A DNA stretch of 64,000 nucleotides from an uncultured Candidatus Saccharibacteria bacterium (GTDB lineage: Bacteria; Patescibacteriota; Saccharimonadia; Saccharimonadales; Saccharimonadaceae): contig CAMJKD010000003.1 in NCBI GenBank assembly GCA_946406315.1, positions 43,752-107,751 on the forward strand, in the 5' to 3' direction. The position numbers and the translations under genes are program-made. Under the pieces are notes generated by a model that ran no database searches, was not told where the DNA came from, and was given only the letters and a program-made list of their open reading frames with translations. Each line of letters starts with the position of its first letter. Positions within the stretch are counted from its first letter, which is position 1. Positions 41,535 to 50,802 of the stretch are shown here, piece after piece.

Positions 41535-41966
41535 ATGCATCGCCATGGATATAAAGGGCGCAAGTTCGGTCGCGAAAACGACCAACGCACTGCACTAACA
41601 CGCGGTTTGATGCGCTCCTTGTTTAAATATAAGGCAATCAATACGACTCTCGCTAAGGCTAAGGAAATCCGCCGCCCAGCAGAGAAGTTGATTACCCTCG
41701 CGAAAAAAGGCGACTTAGCTTCTCGCCGTCTCGTTATTGCTCGTTTGGGCGACCAAGAGATAGGCAATGCACTCGTTGACATTATTGCGCCACAAATTAA
41801 GCGCAATAGCGGTTACCTCAAGATTGAACGCACTGGCTATCGCCGTGGCGACAATTCTGAAATGGCAACTATTTCTTTCGTCGACGAAATCAAAGACGAG
41901 CTAAAGGAAGCTCCAAAAGCTGAGAAAGCCGAAAAGAAACCAACCGCTAAGAAGGAGGAGAAATAA
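41535..41966 (+). CDS. rplQ: 50S ribosomal protein L17
   Basis: MHRHGYKGRKFGRENDQRTALTRGLMRSL. Confidence 0.97.
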   Translation: MHRHGYKGRKFGRENDQRTALTRGLMRSLFKYKAINTTLAKAKEIRRPAEKLITLAKKGDLASRRLVIARLGDQEIGNALVDIIAPQIKRNSGYLKIERTGYRRGDNSEMATISFVDEIKDELKEAPKAEKAEKKPTAKKEEK

Positions 41967-41968
41967 CC

Positions 41969-42394
41969 ATGAAGACTTATAGTCAAAAGACCTCCGAAAT
42001 TAGTCGCGAATGGTGGTTAATCGACGCCAGCACTTTGCCACTCGGTAAGCTCGCCGTCGTAATCGCCGACAAACTAATGGGCAAATCGAAAGTTACTTAT
42101 ACGCCACATACCGATAACGGCGACTATGTCGTTGTAATCAACGCTAAAAATCTCAAAGTTACTGGCGATAAGATGACCGATAAGCATTACTACAGCCATT
42201 CTGGCTTCCCAGGTGGCCTCAAAGATCTCACTTTAGCTGAAATCATTGAGAAGGATCCAGCTCTTGCTATTCAGCAAGCGGTTAAGGGTATGCTTCCAAA
42301 GAATAAACTACAAGCCGATCGCTTAGCTCGCCTCCGCATCTTTGAGGGTACAGAGCATGCCCACGCGGCACAACAGCCAAAGGAGATTAAGTAA
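41969..42394 (+). CDS. rplM: 50S ribosomal protein L13
   Basis: REWWLIDASTLPLGKLAVVIADKLMGK. Confidence 0.97.
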   Translation: MKTYSQKTSEISREWWLIDASTLPLGKLAVVIADKLMGKSKVTYTPHTDNGDYVVVINAKNLKVTGDKMTDKHYYSHSGFPGGLKDLTLAEIIEKDPALAIQQAVKGMLPKNKLQADRLARLRIFEGTEHAHAAQQPKEIK

Positions 42395-42798
42395 TGCCAG
42401 CTAAGAACGCAAAATATACGCACGGTTACGGTAGCCGCAAAGCGGCTGCTGCCACTGCGCGTCTTTACAAGGGTAAAGGCAACATCACCATCAATGGTAA
42501 ACCGGCTTTGGAATTCCTTAGCGGCAACAAAACCTTGATGGCCGAAGTTACTGACCCACTTGCAATGACTCAGAAGCAAAAAGAATACGACATCACTATC
42601 CTCGTAAAAGGCGGTGGTGTTGCCGGTCAAGTCGACGCCATTAAGCTAGCCATCTCTCGTGCACTCGTCACGGAATTCCCAGAATTCCGCCCAGTACTCA
42701 AGAAGGCCGGTCTCATGAAGCGCGATCCACGCGAAAAAGAACGCAAACACTACGGTCTCCGCAGTGCCCGCAAACGCGAACAGTTCTCCAAGCGTTAA
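42394..42798 (+). CDS. rpsI: 30S ribosomal protein S9
   Basis: YGSRKAAAATARLYKGKGNITING...KKAGLMKRDPREKERKHYGLRSARKREQFSKR. Confidence 0.97.
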   Translation: MPAKNAKYTHGYGSRKAAAATARLYKGKGNITINGKPALEFLSGNKTLMAEVTDPLAMTQKQKEYDITILVKGGGVAGQVDAIKLAISRALVTEFPEFRPVLKKAGLMKRDPREKERKHYGLRSARKREQFSKR

Positions 42799-42813
42799 TT
42801 TGCCTGAAAGCAC

Positions 42814-42846
42814 AAAAAAATCTCTCCAAATTGGAGAGATTTTTTG
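42814..42846 (+). terminator. Terminator closing the ribosomal cluster
   Basis: aaaaaaatctctccaaattggagagatttttt. Confidence 0.9.
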
Positions 42847-42879
42847 GTAACCACAATACTTATGCTAAAATAAAGATAA

Positions 42880-43368
42880 ATGAAAAAGAATAAAAGAATT
42901 TTGGGAATAGTAATGCTAATTGTAGCAATACTGATCCTAGCGGCTACAACAGTCGTATTACTAATAAATCTTCAGAATGCGAACAAAAATAAACAAAACG
43001 ATAATATAGTCTCATTTAAGTACGAATATGGCAGTTTTTCTGAAGGGGACTATCTCTTTAATATAGAAACCAAAGATAATGAGGTCACATTTACGGCAAG
43101 CGGAGAGAATGGCGTTAAATTAAACATACAAAAACAGTTAAGCAAAGAAGAACTACAAAAACTATCGAAAATCATCAATGAAAACAATATCCGAAACTGG
43201 GATAATTTTAACGGCACAAATAATAGCATCATGGACGGCTACAGTTTTGACTTACATATCGTTTATGAGGACGGCGCAACAGTCAACGCTCACGGCTATC
43301 ATACGTATCCGCGTAATTATGAAAAAGGTCATCAGGCACTTTCAGACTATTTGCTGTCAATTAAATAG
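42880..43368 (+). CDS. Membrane-anchored hypothetical protein
   Basis: N-terminal TM; extended -10-like TGCTAAAAT 8 nt before ATG. Confidence 0.65.
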   Translation: MKKNKRILGIVMLIVAILILAATTVVLLINLQNANKNKQNDNIVSFKYEYGSFSEGDYLFNIETKDNEVTFTASGENGVKLNIQKQLSKEELQKLSKIINENNIRNWDNFNGTNNSIMDGYSFDLHIVYEDGATVNAHGYHTYPRNYEKGHQALSDYLLSIK

Positions 43369-43401
43369 GGGCCGCACTAAAAGAGTATAAGGAGGAAAGT
43401 A

Positions 43402-44454
43402 ATGGACGAAAGCATAAACGACAATCAAACAAAGAACACTGTAGATGCTAATTCTGCCTCTCCTAATATCAAAAGCTCCACAGACGAGTCAATAGCAACA
43501 GAGCAAGAAGCTAAACCAGACTCCCCAAATCCGACAGAAAAAGTCGAAGTCGACCACATACCAATCGCCGAAAAAGATATCGAATTTCGCTCAAAAGACA
43601 TCAAGATAAAAGATTCTAGCAATCTATTTGTCAATGTATCTGACGCTAAAAAAGTTGCTAAAGCCAAAGAACACGAACGTATACTCGCCGAAAAGCAAAA
43701 AGCCAAAGAAGATGAAGAAAAAAGGCGCATCATAGAGCGCGAAAAAGCCGAAAAAGAAAAAGCCGAGACAGCAGCTAAAGAGATAAAAAAACGCGAAGAA
43801 GAGCAGAAAATAGAAACTGCAAAAGCTAAGCTGCGCAAAGACGAACGTGACCGCAAACGCCAGCAACGCAAAGAAATCAAAACGACAAAACGCGCTAAAA
43901 GACGCCAATTCCTCAAAAAATACCGCTTCTTAATACTTGCAATAGTCGTCCTTTTGATTGCGGCAGGAATAGCCGTTACCTGGACGCAATATTACAAAGA
44001 AAATCGAATCGCCATAACCGGCATCCAAAACGAAGAAGATTTTGATGCAGTTCGAGTAAAAATGTTTCAACTATACTACGGCAATAACGAAACGGATATT
44101 CGCGAAATCGTTGCTAGGACAGACATAAGCTATTCAGACAGCGAAAGCGAACAATACAAAAAAACCGCCAAGTATCTAGACGACGTCATAAACTCCACAA
44201 AAGACACACGCTTAAGACTAGAAGCAGTATTTCTAAAAATCAATATGCTATTAGATTCGAAACAGTTCGATAAAGCTAAAAAAATGCTAAATGAAATAGA
44301 CGAAAAAGAATTGGACAAAGACCAAAGTGGAAAATATTACAGCACAAAAATGCGCTACGCCATTTTAACTAACGATAATGAAGAGGAAGTCAAAATACGA
44401 GAAAAAATTAAAGAGCTAAACGGAGACCAGAATGAAGAAGAGTTTGCAGACTAA
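43402..44454 (+). CDS. Highly charged coiled-coil protein with one TM and C-terminal helical region
   Basis: RBS aaggagg; KAKEDEEKRRIIEREKAEKEK coiled coil; FLILAIVVLLIAAGIAV TM. Confidence 0.75.
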   Translation: MDESINDNQTKNTVDANSASPNIKSSTDESIATEQEAKPDSPNPTEKVEVDHIPIAEKDIEFRSKDIKIKDSSNLFVNVSDAKKVAKAKEHERILAEKQKAKEDEEKRRIIEREKAEKEKAETAAKEIKKREEEQKIETAKAKLRKDERDRKRQQRKEIKTTKRAKRRQFLKKYRFLILAIVVLLIAAGIAVTWTQYYKENRIAITGIQNEEDFDAVRVKMFQLYYGNNETDIREIVARTDISYSDSESEQYKKTAKYLDDVINSTKDTRLRLEAVFLKINMLLDSKQFDKAKKMLNEIDEKELDKDQSGKYYSTKMRYAILTNDNEEEVKIREKIKELNGDQNEEEFAD

Positions 44455-47400
44455 ACAAGCGATAAATAAACTATTCAGATATTCTTTAGCTGTATCTATA
44501 CTAGGATTAGTTATCGTTGCGGCCTCATACTATGCACCAAGAGCAAAAGCAATCGATATGCCGACCGGAGGTACTTGCGGCTCGCATAGTGGTTTTCATC
44601 TCATAAATGGTGGCAGTGTTGCTGATCCTAACCAATACGTTTGCAAAAGCAATGGTACGACATGGCGCTTCTATCGTTTAGCTAACATTAAAAATCAAAC
44701 AGCGGCAGTTGTTTTCGACTACGACAATGGAAGATTGATAAACCAAGCCAATGGACGTTACCTTACGATTGGCGGGTCTGAATGCGAAAATGCCGACGGC
44801 CTTTGGCTGTTCGGACAAGAAGGTATATCTATAAATGGATACTACGTAAACTACCAAAATAATCTCTGGAGTTGGCAGCAAGTAAAGGAAGGGTATGAGT
44901 CATATACGCCGCACGATGCTAATCGAATTACGGGTTATGATTTAGTTCACGAGTACGAAGCAGGAAGGGTAGGAATACCTAATGCTATGAAAAACAAAAT
45001 CATACATTCAAAAAACGAATTCGCAAATCTAGTAAGCTCTAACTGGAACAACATTGACGGCACCATTATTTCGTGGGAAGGAGCAAAACAGTTATACGAT
45101 TTAGCAGTTAGCCAAGGTCGCTATAGCGCAAGTAGCTGGACGACAAGTCACCAATGGACAGGATCAAGCGCAGCCGGTCTTGCAGGCTTCTGTGTTGATA
45201 CGTCATCCTTACAAGCAACGCACTTCGTTGGAACTACGCAAGTCTATAATAATGGAACATACGTGGAAAGCGGCGGCAGCGTCAAAGTTTCAGACAATTC
45301 TATTAATACAATTAAATTCGTACATCATCTAAGTCGCAATAACGACGGACCAGACGGCTACGCGGATGTTACATACTACATCAACGCCAAACTTGATGAC
45401 GACAAGGTCACGACTACGAGAAAGAGCCTCCCCAAGAACTCCAACTGGCGGCTAGTTCGCGAGCGAATTATTGATAGAGGCAACAAAATTACACTAAATC
45501 CAGGTCAAGAAGAAATACGTTGGCAGACAATACACTACACCTATACGAATACAACAACTACCCCCGATACTATATCGCCTTTTGTAAGCTGCAATATACC
45601 TGGCTATCAAGCGGCAGGACGCTACTGCATAAGAGTATGGCGCCCTACGGCAATGTTTTCCGGTAACGTTGCGGCAAAAATACAAGACGGTAACGACCTC
45701 GCCGTTGACGCGCCAAACAATTCCGATACTAACGCAATTACTATAAAATCATCGGACGGCTCATTTAAAGTAAAGTTCCAGCATACCGTTAAGCGCGAGG
45801 TTGACGACGCTGGAGGAACAGCATCAACACCATGGTATACAAACATAACAGTAAACTCAATAGCTGAAACTTCAAAAAACGCTAACGGCGCCTCGAATAG
45901 CTTAGCGACCAACGAAAGCCAAATAATTAAAAAATATGATGACTACGTATATAGCGGTAACCTAAAATACGGCGAAACGAAGTATATCTGCAGCACGCTC
46001 AATTACGCCAGAATCGTTAATCAAAAAGACGGCAACACCAATGACACTAAAACAAAATGCGTCAAATTATATCGAGAAAAAGCAGAGTGCGGCATAGACC
46101 AATCGTATCGCTATGGCGTTTCTGATGGGCGCAATATTGGACGCATCGGTGTTGTAAATCGCACGCTTGCCGGCAGCGATTCCTTCCAATTCACAAACTA
46201 TGCGCCATCCTCCTTTAGTCCTAGCAACAACTACACTAATACTGTCAGCATTTGGGCGCGTCCTGGCGACTCCATTCGCTTTAGATATGAGGCTTGTGCG
46301 GGCGCATCGTATGCTGTTCATAATACTAGCACCCTAAATAACGACACGTATAAGACGACATATACCGCAAACGGTAGTAGCAGTATTGGCGGCAGAACGG
46401 GCTACCTCTTTGGGGATTCCGTACCGACTACCATATCCACTTCACCTCTAAAATACAGCGACAGTCGTACTTGGAATAGCTTCACGGCAACTAGTGGATT
46501 CCTCCATCAGGATAACGCCGAATTAACCGCGCAATCACCATCTAATACCAGCAAATCCACTTACGAGCAAGACACATATAATAAAAATTCCTACAAGTGC
46601 GTTAACTTACCAAACGGTCCAAGCTATACGGATCAACATTACCAAATCGCCGGTCGCAATAATACGTCAAGCTGTAACTCGTCAAGCAAAACAACCAACG
46701 ATGGCAACGATGTAGGGTCCACCATCACGCAGAGCTTCACTTGGAACGATCTCAATATCGTAAATGGTACAGTAGCCAATACGCCCCATGACCTCACAGG
46801 CAAGGCAATGGTGCATATTCCGTATAATTACATTCTCAAACCTTACGCAAAACGCGGCACCTCAACGACGACCAATGTCGTTTACGGCGGCTCAGAATTC
46901 ACAGTCAAAACTGGCATCTATATTCAACCACGCACAAATACATCAATCTCCGATGACGCCACGCAGAATAAATATGCAACTATTACTAAACCTACAAGAG
47001 TAAAAGTTGAGCGCTACTATACAACCTTTGATGGGTCCGGCAACATAAGCAACGTCGAAACTGATCTTACTACTATATCTGACACTAGCAATGTATTATT
47101 CAATGCAACTGGCGATTACCGTGGCAACACGAGCGGTGATGGTGAAGTATATCCAAATTCCAATGGCACTACTGTATATGTTCCAGACAACCGCCCAACC
47201 GGTAGCTTAGTCTGCCTCAAACTATCCGTCTGGCCAAGCGATAGCCATAACAATATTAGCCTAACTAGTGGAGCTGGTAGTCAAAATATCGCCTTAACTA
47301 GCGCCGCAGAAGTTCCTGGCGGAACTACCGCAAACTGGGCAGTTGCTCGCGCTTGCTATACCGTAGCAAAACGTCCAACAACAAGCTTCGAGGGCTCCAA

Positions 47401-48484
47401 TGCTCTCGCCGGTAGTGTGAGCGGAGGTTTCAAGACTTCACGCTACACCAAAGCATTCTCAGCCGGATCCGCAAAATACGTCTTTGGATCATGGTCAGAA
47501 TATGCTCTAATCGGACGTAATGATGTTAGCGGCGTACACGGTACAGCTTCAGGCGCGACTTTCGGTTATAAAGTAGGCACCTCCAACGTCGCTATCAATG
47601 ATACTCGCGCAAATGACGACACCAGCAAAGCGGCAACCGTGTCAAATTCAGATAGCGTTTGTGTATTTGGCAGTCAAATGTTTGCAAATAACTACAATTG
47701 CGGTTCTACGGGTGTCTTAGGCGGTCAAATTACAAGCGCATCTGATATAGCAAAGAATTTTGCCAATAATCTGCGCAGTCACTTTACGACCAACGAGCCA
47801 AATAAGACCATCAATGTAGGAACACTTAGCGCTTGCAACTACGTCGACAATGCTGGCGACGCAAAGTGCGTGAAAAACAATAATGGCACAAAATATGCAC
47901 GCATCACCAGCGATAATGACGCAATCGCATATACGACCGACAGTGATACCGTATATAACAGAATTAACGGTAATGCCTATATAGATGGTGATTTAGTCGC
48001 TAAAGAACAAACAAACGTATATGAAGTGCAGGGCACTTTAGTCATCGGCGGAAATATACTTACGACTGATAGCGGCACGGATCCAACCTACTCTAATGCT
48101 GGCGGTATTAAACAAAACATAATCCTCGCCAATAATGTACTGATTATGCCAAACGTAACAAAAATAGATGCGGTAATCGTAGCGAATGATCTCGTAGATA
48201 CCTGCGCATACGAAAACACCTCGAAATGGAGAAATGGTACTAGAGTAAAAATAGACAACCTAAATTCAGAAATCTGTACAGAACAGCTAATCTTTGAAGC
48301 ACCAGTCATCACAAAAGCAATCAACCTCCATCGTACCTACGGCGCAACATCAGAAACAAACTCCATACGCCGAGCCGAAATCTTCAACTTCAATATGGCA
48401 AATTATCTATGGGCCTTCAAGCAATCAGGCAAATACAGCCAAGCAAATACAACCCACACAAGAGAATTGCCACCAAGATACTAA
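44432..48484 (+). CDS. Very large secreted/surface protein (1350 aa)
   Basis: N-terminal signal (FRYSLAVSILGLVIVAASYYAPRAKA); low Cys, Ser/Thr/Asn-rich; C-terminus TRELPPRY; 23 bp overlap with preceding CDS. Confidence 0.85.
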   Translation: MKKSLQTKQAINKLFRYSLAVSILGLVIVAASYYAPRAKAIDMPTGGTCGSHSGFHLINGGSVADPNQYVCKSNGTTWRFYRLANIKNQTAAVVFDYDNGRLINQANGRYLTIGGSECENADGLWLFGQEGISINGYYVNYQNNLWSWQQVKEGYESYTPHDANRITGYDLVHEYEAGRVGIPNAMKNKIIHSKNEFANLVSSNWNNIDGTIISWEGAKQLYDLAVSQGRYSASSWTTSHQWTGSSAAGLAGFCVDTSSLQATHFVGTTQVYNNGTYVESGGSVKVSDNSINTIKFVHHLSRNNDGPDGYADVTYYINAKLDDDKVTTTRKSLPKNSNWRLVRERIIDRGNKITLNPGQEEIRWQTIHYTYTNTTTTPDTISPFVSCNIPGYQAAGRYCIRVWRPTAMFSGNVAAKIQDGNDLAVDAPNNSDTNAITIKSSDGSFKVKFQHTVKREVDDAGGTASTPWYTNITVNSIAETSKNANGASNSLATNESQIIKKYDDYVYSGNLKYGETKYICSTLNYARIVNQKDGNTNDTKTKCVKLYREKAECGIDQSYRYGVSDGRNIGRIGVVNRTLAGSDSFQFTNYAPSSFSPSNNYTNTVSIWARPGDSIRFRYEACAGASYAVHNTSTLNNDTYKTTYTANGSSSIGGRTGYLFGDSVPTTISTSPLKYSDSRTWNSFTATSGFLHQDNAELTAQSPSNTSKSTYEQDTYNKNSYKCVNLPNGPSYTDQHYQIAGRNNTSSCNSSSKTTNDGNDVGSTITQSFTWNDLNIVNGTVANTPHDLTGKAMVHIPYNYILKPYAKRGTSTTTNVVYGGSEFTVKTGIYIQPRTNTSISDDATQNKYATITKPTRVKVERYYTTFDGSGNISNVETDLTTISDTSNVLFNATGDYRGNTSGDGEVYPNSNGTTVYVPDNRPTGSLVCLKLSVWPSDSHNNISLTSGAGSQNIALTSAAEVPGGTTANWAVARACYTVAKRPTTSFEGSNALAGSVSGGFKTSRYTKAFSAGSAKYVFGSWSEYALIGRNDVSGVHGTASGATFGYKVGTSNVAINDTRANDDTSKAATVSNSDSVCVFGSQMFANNYNCGSTGVLGGQITSASDIAKNFANNLRSHFTTNEPNKTINVGTLSACNYVDNAGDAKCVKNNNGTKYARITSDNDAIAYTTDSDTVYNRINGNAYIDGDLVAKEQTNVYEVQGTLVIGGNILTTDSGTDPTYSNAGGIKQNIILANNVLIMPNVTKIDAVIVANDLVDTCAYENTSKWRNGTRVKIDNLNSEICTEQLIFEAPVITKAINLHRTYGATSETNSIRRAEIFNFNMANYLWAFKQSGKYSQANTTHTRELPPRY

Positions 48485-48679
48485 AATATAGCACTAGCCA
48501 TCAGGAGGTCGGCGGAACTTTTGACATCAGTAGGAATTCATGTTAAAATAATAAACAGTATTTAGTTGTATGTATCGAAACCTCATGTATTTTGACGGTT
48601 TAACACATCAACACAAATATGTAAATTAAAAGGAGCATAAACTATTAGTCAAAACAGTCCAAACAGGAGGTGAGTAATC

Positions 48680-49156
48680 ATGGACGAAAGACTATTGCTA
48701 CTGAAGCCTATACGCTACTTTTGCCCCATGTGCGGCGAATGGCACGATTGGGAATCGTCGCAAAACTTACTCCACCACGCTAAACTGGAGTGCGAAAGAT
48801 ACAAAGACATCTTACATATCCATTATTTAAATGACAGTCTCTACGTGATGACCGAAACTGTCTGTGGATATTCGAACATAGAAGCGGTAGGGTTATTGTT
48901 CATGGGCAGTATTAAAATAGAGGATATTTACAAAAGCCCCAACGAACAAAAAATATCATTTATACTCCCAATTAACGAAGAGGAAAACCAAAAACCAAAA
49001 GAATGTAGCGATTGTAGCGATACGAATAAATGTTTCATATATAGAGTAGCCAAAGATAGCAATAAACTCCTTTACGTTATGCTTGGATTTGAGTTTAAGC
49101 GATCAGACTACGAAGAAATTATAGGATGGAAACTTTTTACAGACACAAAAAGATAG
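48680..49156 (+). CDS. Hypothetical protein with N-terminal CxxC...H zinc-finger-like motif
   Basis: YFCPMCGEWHDWES; RBS caggaggtg. Confidence 0.6.
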   Translation: MDERLLLLKPIRYFCPMCGEWHDWESSQNLLHHAKLECERYKDILHIHYLNDSLYVMTETVCGYSNIEAVGLLFMGSIKIEDIYKSPNEQKISFILPINEEENQKPKECSDCSDTNKCFIYRVAKDSNKLLYVMLGFEFKRSDYEEIIGWKLFTDTKR

Positions 49157-49175
49157 AGACGAGGAGGAAACCGCG

Positions 49176-49604
49176 ATGACGAACAATAGCCTTTTCAACA
49201 TGAGTCCCGAAATTAGTCCAAATTATGACAAAAATTTCGCAAGGACATTTGCAGGCGCCGCAATAAGAGTAGATGGTCGCTGGCGTTTTTATAGCAACAA
49301 GGAGCAGGCAATCACCTATACCGGCGACATACAGCCCGGCAACATACCTTCTTACATTGTACCCGCCACTAAGCTTAATAAGGGCGATTTTATCAAAGAC
49401 GCAAACAAGTACTATGTCGTAACTAAAGTTAACGCAGGAAGCGTTCGAGCTTTATGCTTAAGTACAGATGAAGTCAAGACGATTGTGCCCGTCAAGAATA
49501 TCCAAGGCTTCTCTCATTACTCGCGTATTATCACATTTAGCGATCTATTAAATATAGACGGCGAAAAACTGGTGATTTTGACGGCACTATTCGAGAAAAA
49601 ATAA
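49176..49604 (+). CDS. Hypothetical protein
   Basis: RBS cgaggagg; 142 aa. Confidence 0.6.
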   Translation: MTNNSLFNMSPEISPNYDKNFARTFAGAAIRVDGRWRFYSNKEQAITYTGDIQPGNIPSYIVPATKLNKGDFIKDANKYYVVTKVNAGSVRALCLSTDEVKTIVPVKNIQGFSHYSRIITFSDLLNIDGEKLVILTALFEKK

Positions 49605-49629
49605 CAGTAGTAATGGCAACAACGATCAA

Positions 49630-49833
49630 TTACATCGGCTGCTTCTGTTTATATACCTCAAGGACATGTTTGGCACGGATGATACCATAATAAATCAGAT
49701 GCTCATGCAGCCTACGACAGCCGCCGCAATAAACGATGAGCAAAATAGCGATGATAGCGACCAGAAAAACCAGCTGTTCCCAACGACCGGTATCAGTAAC
49801 GACGACATAAAGATAACACTTATATTGTCTATG
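49630..49833 (-). pseudogene. Possible remnant of a small membrane protein gene (no start codon)
   Basis: Reads HRQYKCYLYVVVTDTGRWEQLVFLVAIIAILLIVYCGGCRRLHEHLIYYGIIRAKHVLEVYKQKQPM*; plausible TM then basic tail, but no ATG/GTG/TTG after the upstream TAG. Confidence 0.3.
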
Positions 49834-49995
49834 CTAGACAAAAACGCACCGACATCGACAAATGGCAAAAACTGCAGCGACAAATAATAGTTTAATCTCC
49901 AACCACGAAAAACCATCGGTATAGCCGGTGGTTTTTTATTGTAGCGTAAAACCACTGGCTAGGCCAGTGGTTCCGTATAGGTTTACCGATGAACG

Positions 49996-50070
49996 CATAA
50001 AAACTCCTTTTTGTTATGCTAGTTTTGTAGCCCGTCAGCTATTCACATAAACAAAAAAGGAGTTTTTATG
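49996..50070 (+). promoter_or_regulatory. Inverted repeat sequestering tnpA RBS and start codon
   Basis: cataaaaactcctttttgtt (49996-50015) pairs with aacaaaaaaggagtttttatg (50050-50070), one unpaired A. Confidence 0.8.
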
Positions 50071-50526
50071 CCTATCAATGACATCAATAGTTTAAGTCAC
50101 ACGAAATGGAATTGCAAATATCATATAGTATTCGCTCCAAAATACAGAAGAAGAGTATTCTTCCATAAGAAAAAAGTAGTAATAGGCAAAATATTAAGAC
50201 AGCTTTGCGAATGGAAAGGTGTAACTATTCTTGAGGCTGAGACTTGTCCTGACCATGTACATATGTTGGTAGAGATACCGCCAAAGTTGTCTGTGTCTAG
50301 TTTCATGGGCTACCTGAAAGGTAAAAGTAGTACAATGCTGTACGAGCAATTCGGCGAATTAAAATACAAATATCGCAATAGGGAGTTTTGGTGCAGAGGA
50401 TATTATGTAGATACTGTAGGAAAGAATACGAGCCGAATTGCTGAATATATTCAGAATCAATTGAAAGAAGATATGCTCGGCGAACAGTTAGTTCTCGGTA
50501 ACGATTTAGTTTTCAAGAAAAAATAA
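50068..50526 (+). CDS. tnpA: IS200/IS605-family Y1 transposase TnpA
   Basis: KYHIVFAPKYRRRVF...CPDHVHMLVEIPPKLSVSSFMGYLKGKSS; HxH and downstream Tyr. Confidence 0.93.
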   Translation: MPINDINSLSHTKWNCKYHIVFAPKYRRRVFFHKKKVVIGKILRQLCEWKGVTILEAETCPDHVHMLVEIPPKLSVSSFMGYLKGKSSTMLYEQFGELKYKYRNREFWCRGYYVDTVGKNTSRIAEYIQNQLKEDMLGEQLVLGNDLVFKKK

Positions 50527-50802
50527 CATAACAGCTAGCAATTGACGGGCTAACTTACGCGTTCTACGCGTTGCTAAGAATAGAGGGCTATGCCCGCACA
50601 AGAAAAACCACCGGCTAGGCCGGTGGATGTTTATTATGTAGAATTGGCATAAAATGTGCATACTAGAACTTCGAAGGTGATTAACAGAAATTCACCACTA
50701 AAAAATCAGCCAAAATGCCGAATTATATAAAATCTGGTGGGTCTCGATTAACCAGGTTTTAATAGTATATCAAAAATGGTATAATTTATTGGAAGGAGCT
50801 AT

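Larger units (their letters stand above)
49952..50626 (+). mobile_element. IS200-type element (extent defined by flanking hairpins; approximate)
   Basis: ccactggctaggccagtgg (49952-49970) and ccaccggctaggccggtgg (50608-50626) flank a single tnpA. Confidence 0.65.

Noticed and set aside
49666-49887. 73-aa + strand ORF
   Set aside because: Weak SD, low-complexity sequence; appears antisense to a better minus-strand frame, so not listed as a CDS
50068-50526. Possible IS605/TnpB (OMEGA) system
   Set aside because: No tnpB/IscB-like ORF in or near the element
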